Origin: Furcasterigmium furcatum
Taxonomy: Eukaryota > Ascomycota > Sordariomycetes > Glomerellales > Plectosphaerellaceae
Length of the DNA: 64,000 bases
Direction of reading: 5' to 3'
NCBI GenBank assembly: GCA_001599815.1
Contig: BCIA01000006.1
Location: forward strand, 4,156,961-4,220,960
In this document: piece after piece, positions 28,008 to 40,160 of the stretch
Position numbering within the stretch: position 1 is the first letter of the stretch
How the letters are laid out: the number at the start of each line of letters is the position of its first letter
Translations under genes and position numbers: made by a program
The notes under the pieces: generated by a model
Seen by the model: the letters and a program-made list of their open reading frames with translations, nothing else
What the model was told of the DNA's origin: nothing
Databases searched by the model: none

Positions 28008-30368
28008 CTACGCCTCTAGGTTCGCGAGAGCCCGTTCGATCGTCATGCTTCCCTTCTCAAACTCCTTCTTGACCATGCTGAGCGAAGAGATCTCCGCTGT
28101 GAAGACCTGGTCCCTCCACCATTCGTACCAGGCGTACACCTCTTCCAGGTTCATCTCCTCCAAGCCGAGCCACTCGCTCAGCTTCTCGTGCCACAGAGGG
28201 AACACCTCGCTGACGATGACCTGTCCCAGGGTCTTCGCCCCCAGAATGGCGGACCACTTCATCGTGCCGGTGAGCATGGCCAGGTAAGGTTCCTGGTCGC
28301 TGGGGTCGACGCGGAAGTTGTTGCGCAGGTAGCGCCCCATGGAGGGGAGCAGGTGGCTCATGATCAGGGGCTGCCACTGCGAGCCGAGGACGTCGCGCCA
28401 CTGCTCCAGACCGGGCACCACGCCGCGGTTGAATTCCCAAACGTCAATGAGCTGGCAGAACTTGCGCCGGACATCTGCCACCAGGCCGGTTCCTCTTGGC
28501 TCGAGGTGATAGGGCGGCATGTGAGGTAGCCAGGGGAAGAGCCAGAGGTGCGGCAGCTGGTGCCCTTGCCGCTTCTTGCGGGGGTTCCAGTCCGCCACGG
28601 CCGTCTCTAGTTTGCGGACGACGCCGTCGATGAACTGGGCCCGGACAAAGGGCGGAAGGAGGTCGTTCCAGCCTTCTAGGACGGCAAGGAGGGGAGCGGC
28701 ATCGAACACGTCCCACTCCCGCACAGCTGTCATGGCCTTGGGATACCACAGTTTGTACATCATAGTCTCGTACGGGGTCGTTGCCCTGTGATGTTGACGG
28801 AAGACATCGCCGTTGCCCAAGCCGTTGCTGGGACCATGCTGATCGAGCGCCTTCGAGGTGCCTCCGCTGTCTCGGAGGAGGGGAATGAGGCCCTGTAGTT
28901 CGGTGGCCAGCCGCGTCGGCTGCTCAAGCAAGGACCAGTCGGGGTCTCGAAAGAACGGATGGATGGCAGCGACCGCGATATCGCCGACTTCGAGGTTGTT
29001 GGCAGCGCCGATATGCTCGACAGCTTCCCGCAGGCAGCGCGCAACGTCTGACCACTCGGTGAGGGAGGGGAGGTCACGAGTGACAATGTCGGCAAAACGC
29101 TGCAGTCGGCTGAGGTCCGAGGTGATGTCGGTCATCTCCTCCTCCCGTTCCCTCAGCTCGAGGTCAACCCAGCTCTTCCTCTCCTCCAGGTTCCTCCATT
29201 CTTCCGAAAATGCAGCCAAATCTGCATGTGCGCGACGCACGAGCTTGCGCGCCTCGGCGGTCTCAGACGACTCTGGAATGGCGCCCGAGGTTGGCGTCAG
29301 GAGCCCGGAGGTAGAGGTGAGCAACTTGCTGCCGGGGCCTGTGAGGTCGAGAATCGGCGCAAACGCGTCCGGGATGTGCAGTCCTGGCGCAGTCTTCTTG
29401 AGCTCCTCCGCTGTGACGTAGCTGGGCTTCTGGCGTCTTGGTGTGCTGGTCGCGCTCGTCGCACCGCTGCCGAGCTTCTTTTTCCGCTCGCGCTTTTTCC
29501 TCTTTTCTTCTTCGTCCGAGTCGAGCACCACCTCGCCCTTCAACCTCGCCTGCCTCTTTTCCTCCTTTCGCTCCGCCTCAGACTTTTCCCTTACTGCGCC
29601 GAGACCAACACCCTGAGGACGGAGGTGAGCTTCGATGATGACGTTTCGTCCCTGGCTCTCTTTGCCTAGACCAGTGCCCTCGACATAGCCCATCTTGGCC
29701 ATCATCCTGGCGCCAAAAGACTTCGGGTTCGGTTTGCCCTTTGCCCCATTCTTCGAGTTGAAGGCGCTGGGCGCGGCCTTTGCGGCGGGGGGCTCCGGTG
29801 TGTCGTCAGGTCGAGAGAGGGTTGGCTGCCGCGCGGAGGATGGCACGAATCCCCGTCCCAGGGGATTCTTCCCGTCGAACTTCGATTTTGAAAAGGTAGG
29901 TCGGTAGGGTTCGTCGTCTACGACTTTGTTGCTGTCTTCGTCCGCATTATTTGCACCGAGGCCGGCTCTGCTGAAGCCAAGCCCGGCCGTGGCAGGGCCC
30001 TCGTCGTCTTCGTCGCCATCGTCCGACTCTTCCGCGTCGTTGTTCCTTCCAGCCGCGTCGCTATCCTCGGAGTACTCCTGTTCTTCGCCGGCGGGGGCGC
30101 CCTTGGACACGAAGTTCATGCCTCTGGCGCGGAGGGTCTTTCGTTTCCAGCCTTTGTCGTCCTCGCTGTCCGATCCAAACACGCCCAGAGCAGCACGCTC
30201 CTTGGTATCACCGACCCGGCGTCGTTTCCGTGTGTGAAAGTCGCCAAAGTCGTCGCCGGCATCGACCGCCGCGCCGCCGTCATCATCGTTGTCCGAGTCG
30301 GAAGAGTACTGGGCGGCGGCCGACTTCTTGGTCAGACGAGAGGGATCGAAGGTCGGGAACTCGGGCAT
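28008..30368 (-). CDS. NTR1: G-patch splicing factor, Ntr1/Spp382/TFIP11-like
   Basis: A single exon of 786 residues. The order is an acidic, low-complexity N-terminus with FDPSRL and FGDF(H)TRKRRR (TIP_N type, about 1-100), a G-patch at about 217-260 with FGARMMAKMGYVEGTGLGK, a basic linker, and a long helical GCFC-type region (about 370-650). This is the pattern of TFIP11 and yeast Ntr1/Spp382. The G-patch recruits and activates the DEAH helicase Prp43, which takes apart the intron-lariat spliceosome in the nucleus. The length fits filamentous fungal members. The gene is divergent from the SAPS gene across 1.2 kb. Housekeeping; no odd features. Confidence 0.9.
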   Translation of the reverse strand: MPEFPTFDPSRLTKKSAAAQYSSDSDNDDDGGAAVDAGDDFGDFHTRKRRRVGDTKERAALGVFGSDSEDDKGWKRKTLRARGMNFVSKGAPAGEEQEYSEDSDAAGRNNDAEESDDGDEDDEGPATAGLGFSRAGLGANNADEDSNKVVDDEPYRPTFSKSKFDGKNPLGRGFVPSSARQPTLSRPDDTPEPPAAKAAPSAFNSKNGAKGKPNPKSFGARMMAKMGYVEGTGLGKESQGRNVIIEAHLRPQGVGLGAVREKSEAERKEEKRQARLKGEVVLDSDEEEKRKKRERKKKLGSGATSATSTPRRQKPSYVTAEELKKTAPGLHIPDAFAPILDLTGPGSKLLTSTSGLLTPTSGAIPESSETAEARKLVRRAHADLAAFSEEWRNLEERKSWVDLELREREEEMTDITSDLSRLQRFADIVTRDLPSLTEWSDVARCLREAVEHIGAANNLEVGDIAVAAIHPFFRDPDWSLLEQPTRLATELQGLIPLLRDSGGTSKALDQHGPSNGLGNGDVFRQHHRATTPYETMMYKLWYPKAMTAVREWDVFDAAPLLAVLEGWNDLLPPFVRAQFIDGVVRKLETAVADWNPRKKRQGHQLPHLWLFPWLPHMPPYHLEPRGTGLVADVRRKFCQLIDVWEFNRGVVPGLEQWRDVLGSQWQPLIMSHLLPSMGRYLRNNFRVDPSDQEPYLAMLTGTMKWSAILGAKTLGQVIVSEVFPLWHEKLSEWLGLEEMNLEEVYAWYEWWRDQVFTAEISSLSMVKKEFEKGSMTIERALANLEA

Positions 30369-31536
30369 GGTGGCGTGGCGCGTTCAAGCCAACCCGCGGG
30401 GCAAGGACTGCGCAAAAGGCAGGGAACAAGGTGAGGGTTGTTTCAGCCTGTGCAGTGGTTTGTGTTTGCATGAACCGAAGATATCGATCGATCTGGGGGG
30501 GGTGGGTGGTGCCTGCTTAACAGGGCCAGGTAAGTATGAGCATGGTTCATGGGAAAGTTTATCTTATCGCCACGTGAGATCGGGAAATGGGGGCAGCCAC
30601 CCACGGCGGCCCAATCCCAGGTACGCGAGCCAAGAAGTGAGGTACCTTCCATTCTCTACCAGGCAGTTTCCCGCCCGTCACTCCCTTCACCCACATTCCC
30701 AATCTAAACCAACCTAGCCTGCCTGATTGACGAACCGACCTCGAGTTCCAAGCTCTCGACTCGACTGGACTCGACGCCGGATTCCATCCTTCACACCCCG
30801 CCCCATCACGCAGAGCGACCGCGAGCTCCCCCCCTCCGACGAAAAAGCGACAAGCGCACCGAGCGCCGCCTTAATCCCGCCCAGTCATCCCGTCCATCGA
30901 GATCGAGAGGTCCTCGTCGCGGTTCCTGCTGACTGACGTCCGAGGATCCTTGCGGCCCATGCCTGACGCTCCTCTCGACCATACTTCACGGACCGCGTGA
31001 TCGGACCTCGCGACAGCCCATGCCCTCATTTCGGCCGGTGTCGTGTCCATTCTTCTTGTACAACAAGCTTCTGTATTCTGTGCGTATTGCTACCCCCTTT
31101 CGCCTTGAACTCGCCGGCCCAAAATACAGCCGCATCGGGTCCTCCTTGGACAGGGGATGCGCGCGCACGTGTGCCTTTCTCCCCGATGTTCACAGCATCA
31201 ATCCATCATATTCCCATCTCTGAGCTTCTCGGCTGACCTCTCCGATCCGCAAAGCAGTTCTCTCGCTGATCATAAATTTACGTTACGAATCATAAAGCGA
31301 TTGATTGATACCCATTTTCGATATTCCCGGCGCCCAAGACGAACGATATAGACATTCCCCGTGCTTCGAGCGATACCGCCACAGATCGGGACAGACTTGA
31401 ATCCCCCGCGACTGGGATTACAAGACTCTGCGCAATTGACAGGCCAGGCATCATTTGATCCCTCTACGGACACCAGCACCCTGGACCACCAACGGTCTTC
31501 GTCTCTTGCCGACCCTCGGCAACCCACAACGCCATC
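30369..31536. other. divergent promoter NTR1 / SAPS gene
   Basis: 1168 bp between two divergent housekeeping starts, without a recognisable gene. Long pyrimidine-rich tracts near 30720-30900 and 31200-31530 look like 5' leader sequence of the SAPS gene. No intron-like exon with a start codon could be joined to either gene. Confidence 0.4.
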
Positions 31537-34500
31537 ATGTTCTGGAGATTCGGCGGCTATGCCAACATCTCCACCATCGACACGATTCTCGAGAAGCCCG
31601 AGTTTTCCATAGAAGACCTCCTCGATGAGAGCGACCTGATCCAGGAGCTCAAGCAGCAGAACTCCAAATTGATAGAGTATCTTCGACAAGACGAAGTCCT
31701 CGAGAAACTGCTGGACTACGTCGTTGCGCCAAAGCTCGAAGACGTTGCGTCTCCCAGCGACAATGACGAGCAGGAGGAGACCAAGGGCAAGGGGCTGTTG
31801 AGGCCGTTCTCGCGGCCCCGCGCCTCCTCCCGAGAGTCGGAGACAGATGCCGATGAGGAGCTGGAGAAGAAGCGTAATAGGTACGCATTCGTCGCCGCGG
31901 AGGTTCTGTCGTCCGACACATGGTCCATTTACGAGGCTCTGATGGAGAACCAACCTTTGATTCGAAATTTTTGGACGTTCCTCAAGCGGCCTACCCCTCT
32001 CGACCCTCTCCAAGCGAGTTACTTCACCAAGGTCAATGAGGCTCTGTTCGACAAGAAGACGGAGGAGATGATGCTGCTCCTGAGGTCGCTGCCCGATGCT
32101 GTCGCTGATTTATTGCGTCACGTTGAATGCCCGATGATCATGGATTTGCTTCTCAAGATCATTGCCCTCGACCGGACCGAGGGCGGACACGGGATTGTCG
32201 AGGTACGAACCCGACCTGCTTGCGCCCCTCCTACTTTCCGTGCTAACATTTATCTAGTGGCTTTACTCGCAGGATGTCGTGCCCACGTTGCTGTCGTGCC
32301 TCAGTCCCGCGAACAACTGGGTCGTGCAGACCGCCGCTGGTGACTTCATCAAGGCCATCATCACCATATCCGCCAACGCCTCGCAAAACGACCAGCAATG
32401 TATCGGACCAAACGAGATGACGAGGCAACTCGTGTCCCGCCCGTGCGTTGAGCAGCTCATCAAGTACATGCTCGGCGGCGGTAACCCCCTGACTGTCGGC
32501 GTCGGAATCGTCATCGAGGTGATTCGAAAGAACAACTCTGATTACGATCCTGATGTCGGCACAGAGGCGAGCTCGGCCCCTTCGAGCCGTGACCCGATCT
32601 ATCTGGGAACCCTGCTCCGCCTCTTCGCTCAGCACGTTCCCGACTTTGTGCATCTGGTCATGAACGCCCCTACCCAGAAGAGACACATCAACTCTACCTT
32701 TGGAAACCAGATCGAGCCCCTTGGTTTCGACCGCTTCAAAACTTGCGAGCTTATGGCCGAGCTCCTCCACTGCAGCAACATGGGCCTGCTGAACGAACCT
32801 GGCTCGGAGGAAGTCATCTCTGCGAGGGATGCGGAGCGTCAGCGCCTCAGGACCGAAGGGAAGCTCTTCCAACACAGAGGCGAGGAATCTTCCCAGCTGA
32901 GCATGAGCGCCCGAGCAGACCAGTCCTCTCCGGAAGAGGGGCGCAAGCTGGAAGTGACCAATATCTCGGACGATGACGGGTTTGAGGAGGTTGAGCCTAC
33001 TCGCGATCTCGGCGACGATACGTCCCCGGAGTTTGTCGAGGCCGGACCGGACACGGCATCCGCTCCTACTACCTCTACATTCCTCGACAAGGACGATGAT
33101 GAGTTCGTGGACGAGCCGTTGAGCTCTCCCCGGCTCAAGACGTCAGACTCAACATCATCAGCGCAACAGTTCGAAGAGCCGGATCTCGTTGTCGCACCCT
33201 TGTCCCCGACAAAGCGAAAGGCTGAGGAACCAAGCGGCACTCCCGAAGCGGAGAAGGCCGCGGAAGCAGTGTCGGTACCCAGTACCGAGAAGCCTTCCGA
33301 ACAAGGCGCGACAACTCAACCTGAAGCGCAGACCGAGTCCTCCTCACAAGTCGCGGCGGAAGCAGAGGAGACGAAGCCAAAGGTGCAAGAGCCTGAGGTC
33401 TCCGAAGCCCCGGCAGCCACAGACGACAAGGAAACAGAGCCGAAGGACGCCAAGCCACCCGTAGACGAGACCCCTGCTACCGAGACCAAGGAAGAGTCTG
33501 CACCACCAGCCCCTGCTGTCGTGGCTGGCTCAGGGGATGCGGAGAAGCTCACTACCGCTGCCGATACTGACGACGCGGCCAAGCCAGCTCCCTTGTTTTC
33601 CAAGCCAAGCTCGGAGGCAGCCAAATCGGTTGATACGAAGCTGCCTGATTTGGAGAAGCCCCTTCCAGCAGTGCCAGCTGCTGAAGATGCCACGCCATCT
33701 GGTGAGCAGAAGAGTGCCGAAGAGGCTCAAGGTGAAGACAAACCAGCCGAGAAACAAACCCCCGTGATCGAAGCTCCCGAGGCTCCCGAGGCCCCTGAGG
33801 CGCCGGAAGCACCCGAAGCACCCGAGATACCCCCAAGAACTCAAGCGAACGAGACACAGCCTGTCGTGGGAGACTTTTTGAAGATGCAATTTGTCGAATA
33901 CGAAGTTGTTCCCACCATCCTGGTAAGTCCTGTCGCAAAATTTCTTGCTTCATCGCCGCTGACAATCCCCAGTCCTTCTTCTTTTCGTATCCATGGAACA
34001 ACTTCCTCCACAATGTCGTCTATGACATCGTCCAGCAGGTTTTCAACGGTCCCATGGATAGGGGCTTCAACCCAACGCTGGCCGTGTCGCTTTTCGAGGC
34101 TGCCGACGTCACGACGGCGATCATCAATGGACAGCGAGCCAGTGATGAGTCGCAGGCCAAGACGAAGACGCGCATGGGCTACATGGGCCACCTTACTCTG
34201 ATCGCGGAAGAAGTGGTCAAGTTCACCGAGCGACACCCCCCTGAGCTCCTTTCAGAGACTGTTCTCGACCGGGTCATGGACCAGAACTGGATCAACTACG
34301 TCGAGGGGGCCCTCGCCGAGACCAGGGAACGGGACAATGCCATCCTCGGAGGCGTGCGGCCTGAAGTCGCCCTGGGCAACCGAGGGGGCATGTCGGCGAA
34401 CGGCTTGTCGTCTGTCGGCCTGTCGAGTCTCGGTGGTTCATTCGGCGGCCAGAGCGGCTCGAATGCCTTGGCTGAGGCTGGACTGAACGGAGGACTGGAT

Positions 34501-35875
34501 CTGCAAGACAACAACAACAACGGCATCGGACCATTTGCCATCAGCGCAGGCACCTTGATGTCCGGGTTCGGAAGCTCCAGCGACGAAGACGACGACGATA
34601 CGGAAGACAACGACGAGGACGTTACCAGTGAAGTAAGTGAGGACAGCTCAGGGCCGCGTCATGATTTCCCTGTGGTCAGTGTGCGTGCGGCGGACGACGA
34701 GATGGACTTGGACGACGGGGGCAGCCGCGTCAATGCGTAGTGCGCCATTGCCACCGCCAACCGACGGGTTATTCCTTGGATCGGCGCCAAGTCTTGAAGA
34801 GGAGGGCCTCAGAATACGGTTGTTCGTGAAGTCACGGCCGTTGGGAGGATCGACCCCGCACTCTCAAGGCACATCTGCCTTTGAGACATGTATCAGTACG
34901 CCTCAAGATCTGGAGCCCTGTATGATAGCGGAAGGCCACCTGCTAGAGGTGTCCAACGACGGCGATAAACGATAATGGACTGTTCGAGGGCAGGATTTCA
35001 TATCAGTCTGGCCAACTCAAGAGGATCGACAAGGACTAACAGGCCGCCAGTTCCGAGCTTACACAGATCCGTTGAACAACGCGGGATCGACTGCGCTGGA
35101 CCCACCGTCCGTCCCGCCGCCGCCTCCTCCGCCTCCTCCCCTGAACATCCCCCCGTCTCGTGCTCGTCTTCAACTTGCGGCTCGTCTGGCCATGCACCAG
35201 AAGAATGCCGCGGCGGAGTCGCAGAATGAGAACGGGGCCGGCAACGAGGGCGAGCGGCCAGGGTCCAGCGACTCTCCTGAGCGTCTCCGCAACCCCTTCG
35301 CCGACAACGATGACGATGAGGTGGACAGCGACGACGACGATGACGACCTCCGACAAGGTGGCGCAGACGCCGCTAACACCGCATGGGGCTCATCGGCGAA
35401 GGGATCCTGGTGGAGGGGAATGGTCCGCCGACGAAATAACGACGGGTTCGGCGACCGAGATGATTCCGACTCAGACAAGGAGGATAATGACGAGGACGAC
35501 GAGGAGTTTGGTGATTTCGCCATGCCCGAGGCCGAGCCAGCGCCAGGTACAGACCCGAACGAGAAGGTCCTGCTCAAGCCACTGGCGGTGCACCCGGCGG
35601 GTGGGAACCAGGCGAAGATGGGCTTCTCGGGGCTCTGGCCCTTCGGCGCCAAAGAAAGCAGTGAGAAGGACTCTGTCGCAGCCGGCGAGAAGGTGGGTAT
35701 TGATGCCGAGAAGGCAAGCCAGGAGACAGCCGGGCCCGGCGCCGCAGGGGACGCGGGCGGCAAGGAGGCGGAGGAGGACGAGAAGGTGCAGCAAGCTGTG
35801 GAGGCGAAGCGGAGGACGAGCATTGAGGACCCCGATGACGAGGAGGTTGTGGTGCAGAAGCCTGCTGGGATTTAG
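31537..35875 (+). CDS. SIT4 phosphatase-associated SAPS-domain protein
   Basis: Four exons, 31537-32202, 32258-33922, 33973-34632 and 35051-35875, encode 1271 residues. It is the fungal counterpart of yeast Sap155/Sap190 and animal PP6 regulatory subunits; it binds the Sit4/PP6 catalytic subunit and directs it in cell-cycle, TOR and trafficking control. The start MFWRFGGYANISTIDTIL is diagnostic, and the SAPS helical region runs to about residue 500, then resumes in exon 3 (SYPWNNFLHNVVYDIVQQVF). Between them lies a long disordered acidic linker with an EAP tandem tract. The last exon has a proline run and NPFADNDDDE and EFGDFAMPE acidic motifs. The third intron is 418 nt, much longer than the other two (55 and 50 nt), with a clear ACTAAC branch site 10 nt before its end. 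Reading through it adds a different tail and stops at 34740. Confidence 0.9.
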
Positions 35876-36117
35876 ACAGACGTATGGACGGACATGATTA
35901 TTGTAGTGCATGGTATGATGATGATGGGACGGGCAAGAGTTGGATGGAATTACGCCATTTGTAACACTGTATAATACACTTTGATCTTCGCGACAGATGT
36001 GATCATGTAGTGCCTGTGTTCTAGCTCCGGGCATTGAATATCCCGGGCCACCAGGGTGCCACTCGTACGCAGGCTCCTCACAACGACTGAGCAGGTTGGA
36101 AAACGATGGTCGGAGAG

Positions 36118-37709
36118 TCAATGTTCCTTCACACCCCAGCTGCTGTCCCTCGGTCGAATATCCTTCGTTACCGTGGTCAAATTCTCGATGCCAGTTGGCG
36201 TGACAAGCACGTTGTCCTCGAGGCTGCATGGGGTTAGCACTGATGTCTCTTGGAGGCCATGAGGGCCACTCACCGAACACCACCCACGTCCCAGTACATC
36301 TCCAGCACACTCGAGTCAATGAACCGCTTGTGGCTTTCGTCCTCGAGGTAGTTTCTGATGATGTGTTCGCAGAAATAGATCTGAACTGATTAGCGCTTCT
36401 GTGTCAAGGCGGGCAACAGTTGACTTACTCCCGGTTCGACGGTGACCACACTCCCAGCTGGAAGTGAGCCTCTGAGTCGCAAGTACTGGAAGTATTTGTT
36501 TCCGTCGTCAGATCTGGCATTTCCTCCCACGTCATGGGTTTCCAGGCCGAGGTGATGACCAAGGCCATGGGGGAAGAATGCCAGGCTGGTGCCGGCCTTG
36601 AGAATGTCGTCCTTGGAACCCCTCAGGATGCCAAGTACAAGAAGTCCATCCACCGCGATCTCATGAGCGAGCATGTGGAGGGACTCCCACTGCACGCCTT
36701 CCTTGATTGATTCCAGAGCTGCTGACTGCATTCGATATACGACGTCGTAGATCTCCTGGGACTCTTTGGTGAATCCTCCTGATAGGGGAAATGTCCTCGT
36801 CTGAATCGTCATTAGTAGTGTCTTCATGATGGAGAACGGGGGGCTCACGATATCAGAGGCGTAGTTGTTCCACTCGCAACCGGCATCGATCAACATGTTC
36901 TGCTTCCCTTCGAAAGAGGCATTGTTGGCCTCATAGTGCAACGTTGCCGCGGCTCGACCTGCAGCTACGACTGACGGATAGGCCATCTTCTTCGCGCCAT
37001 GTGCGATGCAGTGGCCTTGGAAAATCGCTTCGGCTTGCATCTCGTTGTTTGCTGATGAGATTCGTTTCATGACAGCTTCGTGTCCGAGACTCGAGATGTG
37101 GTTTGCTTTCCGAATCATGGCCACCTCATACTCATCCTTGACGACTCGGCACACGTCGATGACGCTCTTGAGGACTGATGAGTCGATCTTTTCGAAGCCG
37201 AGGGCGACACTTGAAGAGACCTGGCCTTCCAGAGCGTAGACCGTTGAGTTCCGAGAAGCGGCAATCTGGGAGAGCACTCCGGCCAGGTCTGTCGAAGTTT
37301 TGACCTCATCGACGTCGTATGCCTCCAGGGCTGCTCCCGGGCTCAAGGGTAGACCAGACCACACGACTTCTTCCGGATCGACCGGCGGAATGAGCAGAGT
37401 AGATCTCGAGGAACCCATGTCGTAGATAAAGTGGCAGTCACTCAGATCGCAGCCTGTAAGATAGTAGAAATATCGACGCTGGCTTCGGCCTTGTCAGCGC
37501 ATTCTCCCGCCAGTTGGTGACCATGAAGTTCTGTACCGAAACGGCTCTGGCTCATCGCTGTCTTCCACCAGCCTGGCCACTCGGCCCTCCAGGTAGAGAA
37601 TGCCGTCGGCATCTGGGATCCTCTCGCGCAAGAGCTGCGCAACCCTTCGGGCGTGGGCTTTGGCGGGGTATTTGCCCTTGAGCACTCTCTCGAAGTCCTC
37701 GGCAACCAT
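36118..37709 (-). CDS. PEPP: Xaa-Pro aminopeptidase (M24B, PEPP type)
   Basis: Five exons, 37537-37709, 36849-37482, 36429-36800, 36274-36380 and 36118-36223, give 463 residues. The enzyme removes N-terminal residues that precede proline, in the cytosol, with two Mn ions. An aminopeptidase-P N-terminal domain (MVAEDFERVLKGKYPAKAHA through RQRRYFYYLTGC) is followed by the pita-bread catalytic domain. Metal ligands are visible: Asp in IDAGCEW, Asp in ASDITRTFP, His in GLGHHLGLETHD, Glu in TVEPG and Glu in VRLEDN. All four introns are 48-54 nt; the first ends in a less common GAAG acceptor, chosen because it restores FRQRRYFYYL. A TTCGGCGAA palindrome lies 158-168 bp upstream, also present near the neighbouring regulator and permease. 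Confidence 0.92.
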
Positions 37710-37866
37710 GACTGCGCTTTCAATATTGAATCAAAGTAAAGACACAGAAACAACTGTTTGGCCAGCTTACTTCTATCATACAGTCTATTAAAAGGTAAAT
37801 GCTGCTGAATGACAACTCATAGTAGCATTCCCCGTCGGCCAAGCTTGGAGACTGTGGTGAGAAAGC

Positions 37867-37877
37867 GTTCGGCGAAC
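37867..37877. promoter_or_regulatory. palindrome GTTCGGCGAAC upstream of PEPP
   Basis: An 11-bp near-perfect palindrome (arms GTTCG and CGAAC). A one-mismatch copy, TTCGCCGAG, starts at 37897. It lies between the end of the Zn2Cys6 regulator gene and the start of PEPP, about 160 bp upstream of PEPP. The identical 11-mer occurs at 42953-42963. Confidence 0.45.
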
Positions 37878-37878
37878 T

Positions 37879-37906
37879 CGCTCGGCGTGCGAGAATTCGC
37901 CGAGCG
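37879..37906. repeat. 9-bp inverted repeat CGCTCGGCG / CGCCGAGCG
   Basis: Arms at 37879-37887 and 37898-37906 with a 10-bp loop. It adjoins the palindrome at 37867 and partly includes its second copy. It may be a composite binding site in the PEPP promoter or a hairpin in the 3' region of the regulator transcript. Confidence 0.45.
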
Positions 37907-37999
37907 GCGCCCCCCACTGCGGGTTCATAACGGGCGACTTCAGATAACGGCTCGACCTTCAAGTAATAATTTGATTGCTCGATAATTTGTGAGTGATAC

Positions 38000-40160
38000 C
38001 TATGACCGTACGGATGGCGGACTGAGTATCTCGCTGCTTCCAGTTTTGATCATCTCGGAGGCCTGAGCGAAGAACGAGTCGATGCGCAGCATGGCCGGCC
38101 GAAGCATGAGCCTCGCCGCCACGTCTTCGGTGCCCCCGAGCCGCTGTATCGACTGGCGGAACTTTTCTAGCAACCCATATGCTGTCTGGATATCGGGTGG
38201 TTCTGTTGCCAGGAGAAACAGGTAGATGAGGAAGTTGCCGCACAGAATAAACTGAGATCGAGCGTCTGCACTGATTAGCCACTGCTTGTAAGAGAGACAG
38301 AAATTGGCTTACGACGACCCCAGAACCCTGTCAGTTCCAACTCGGTAATGCGGTCCAGGAAGGCCGTGAATTGCTCAAACTCCGACAGTGCCGTTGACAG
38401 CCACTGTCGGAGATTTGAGCCGGGCGTGGCCTTTGCTGCCCTCGTTGCGGGGTACATGAGTCCGCGGAACAAGAGGACCTGGCTGGCGTAGAACGATAGA
38501 TGGAGTGGACCTGTTGGATATCAGACTGGGAATAACAGGGATGTAGAGTCACCGAGGTACCGTTGTGAGGCTGCGGACCGACAGCCAGGCAGTTCGGGAT
38601 AAGGCTTAGCCATTCCTTCAGCTTCTCATGTGTTTCTACGAGCCGATCTCGCGACCGTGCGCTAGCTTTCACGGAGCTGGAGCTGTGTTAGCGGAAGACT
38701 CGTGGCGAGGGCTGCTCGGCGTACCAGCTATAATCCAGGATGCTGCGAAGGTGTCGAGCAATGTTGACCGTCTCCAGGAAGCGGGCGCCATCGGCAACAC
38801 GAAATGCTGTGTCTCTCGGGTCCACCATGTGGTGCAGGTCCTGGGGTAAGTCTTCGTCGAAGCGGAGGTCATCTAGATCGGGAGGTGGTGTGCTGAACGA
38901 GTCAGAGCCGATGTGTGGGGGGTTCCCGTGGCAGACCGAGGACCAGCAGTCGGTCAGGTAGGACGCCCACCACAGCTTTCTCCGCAACCTCTTCTCCCAC
39001 GGGGCGATGTCCCAGTTCGCCGGGTCCTGGTGGAGGCCGATCATCTGCGCGCAGGCGGTGGCCTGGGCCGCCATGATCCAGGTGTACGGCGTCTCCACGC
39101 TGTCAATGTCGGGAGGGACCATGTGCATGAGCAGGATGCACGCCTGCAGCTTAGAGAGGTTTGGCGCCTCGAGCTCTCGTCGGAGAGACTCCTGGGCGTG
39201 GTTGATGATCTCATGCTGCTGGAAGGGGCACGGGTCCACGAGGGACGGGTCGCGTCTCCAGAAGATGCAAGCCAGCGTGTAGACGGCGCCTCGCAAAGAG
39301 GCCGGGATGGAGTCCTTCGCGGTTGCGTACTGCCGCAGAAAGCGGCCTTTGGAGAGGACCGGTATCACGGGGTGAACATGGCGAAAGTACAGGCGAACCA
39401 GGGCTGGGCCATGTGGCCACACCATCTCCTCGATCGCGTCGGACGCCGCGCGCCGAGCATCGTTTCTGTGCTCGGGAAACTCATCCTGGAGCAGTAGAAA
39501 GTGAACAGGGTGGTCGTCGGGGTCTGGCCCGCCCCGGTAGACTTGGAGGAAGCCGGCATCGATCCCATCCCGGTCGCTCAGAAGGACGGGCCGGAAGGCA
39601 TCCATGAAGTACGGGTCCTGCTCGGCAGCTAGTCCCATCGAGTGGGCGGTCGCGTCCGGGGTGTCCTCCAGCGTCAGGGGTTCTTGCGGAGGGACATGCA
39701 CGCCGGCGGCTTGCCCGGGCCCTCGGCCAACAGGGCCTGATTGGTGTACGAGGCCATGATGGACGACGGCTGCGAGATCGGATCTCTGGCCGACGCTCTC
39801 ATATGATAGAGGCGATACCACCGGCGTGGATGTCGACCTCGGGCCACTCGGAGCAGCAGGCTGCTCTGGCTGGGGAGACGACGGGCCGTCGGCACGCGAC
39901 TGGCAGACCAGGCCTCTTGTTTTACAGAAATCGCCTATGTTCACGCGTCACTATTGGGCTCTTATCTGCGGTCGCGAGTGCGAGCACTTACAGGGCGGCT
40001 CCGTGGCGATGATGCAGGCCGTCTTCCGCCGCCGGCACTGGTCGCACGGGCGGTTCTTTCGACTCCGATGCTGCCTCGCGCGGCCAAAGTTGCTGCGAAT
40101 GGTGAACTTGCGGGGAACGCTGGAGCCCCGATCTGCCTCGGCTGCGTCGGTTGACTCCAT
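38000..40160 (-). CDS. Zn2Cys6 transcription factor next to the NCS1 permease
   Basis: Five exons, 39992-40160, 38725-39934, 38561-38676, 38313-38510 and 38000-38265, give 652 residues. The Zn2Cys6 cluster C39-x2-C42-x6-C49-x7-C57-x2-C60-x6-C67 is complete only after removing the 57-nt intron inside it, which confirms that splice. Basic residues precede it (HRSRKNRPCDQCRRRK). The fungal-TF middle homology region follows (LVRLYFRHVHPVIPVLSKGRFL, then ALYTLACIFWRR-like and RRKLWWASYLTD). Exon 3 can also start at 38682, adding two residues; the proximal site fits the branch distance better. Position next to the permease and hydantoinase suggests a pathway-specific activator. A TTCGCCGAA palindrome sits 90 bp upstream of its own start, consistent with autoregulation. 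Confidence 0.88.
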
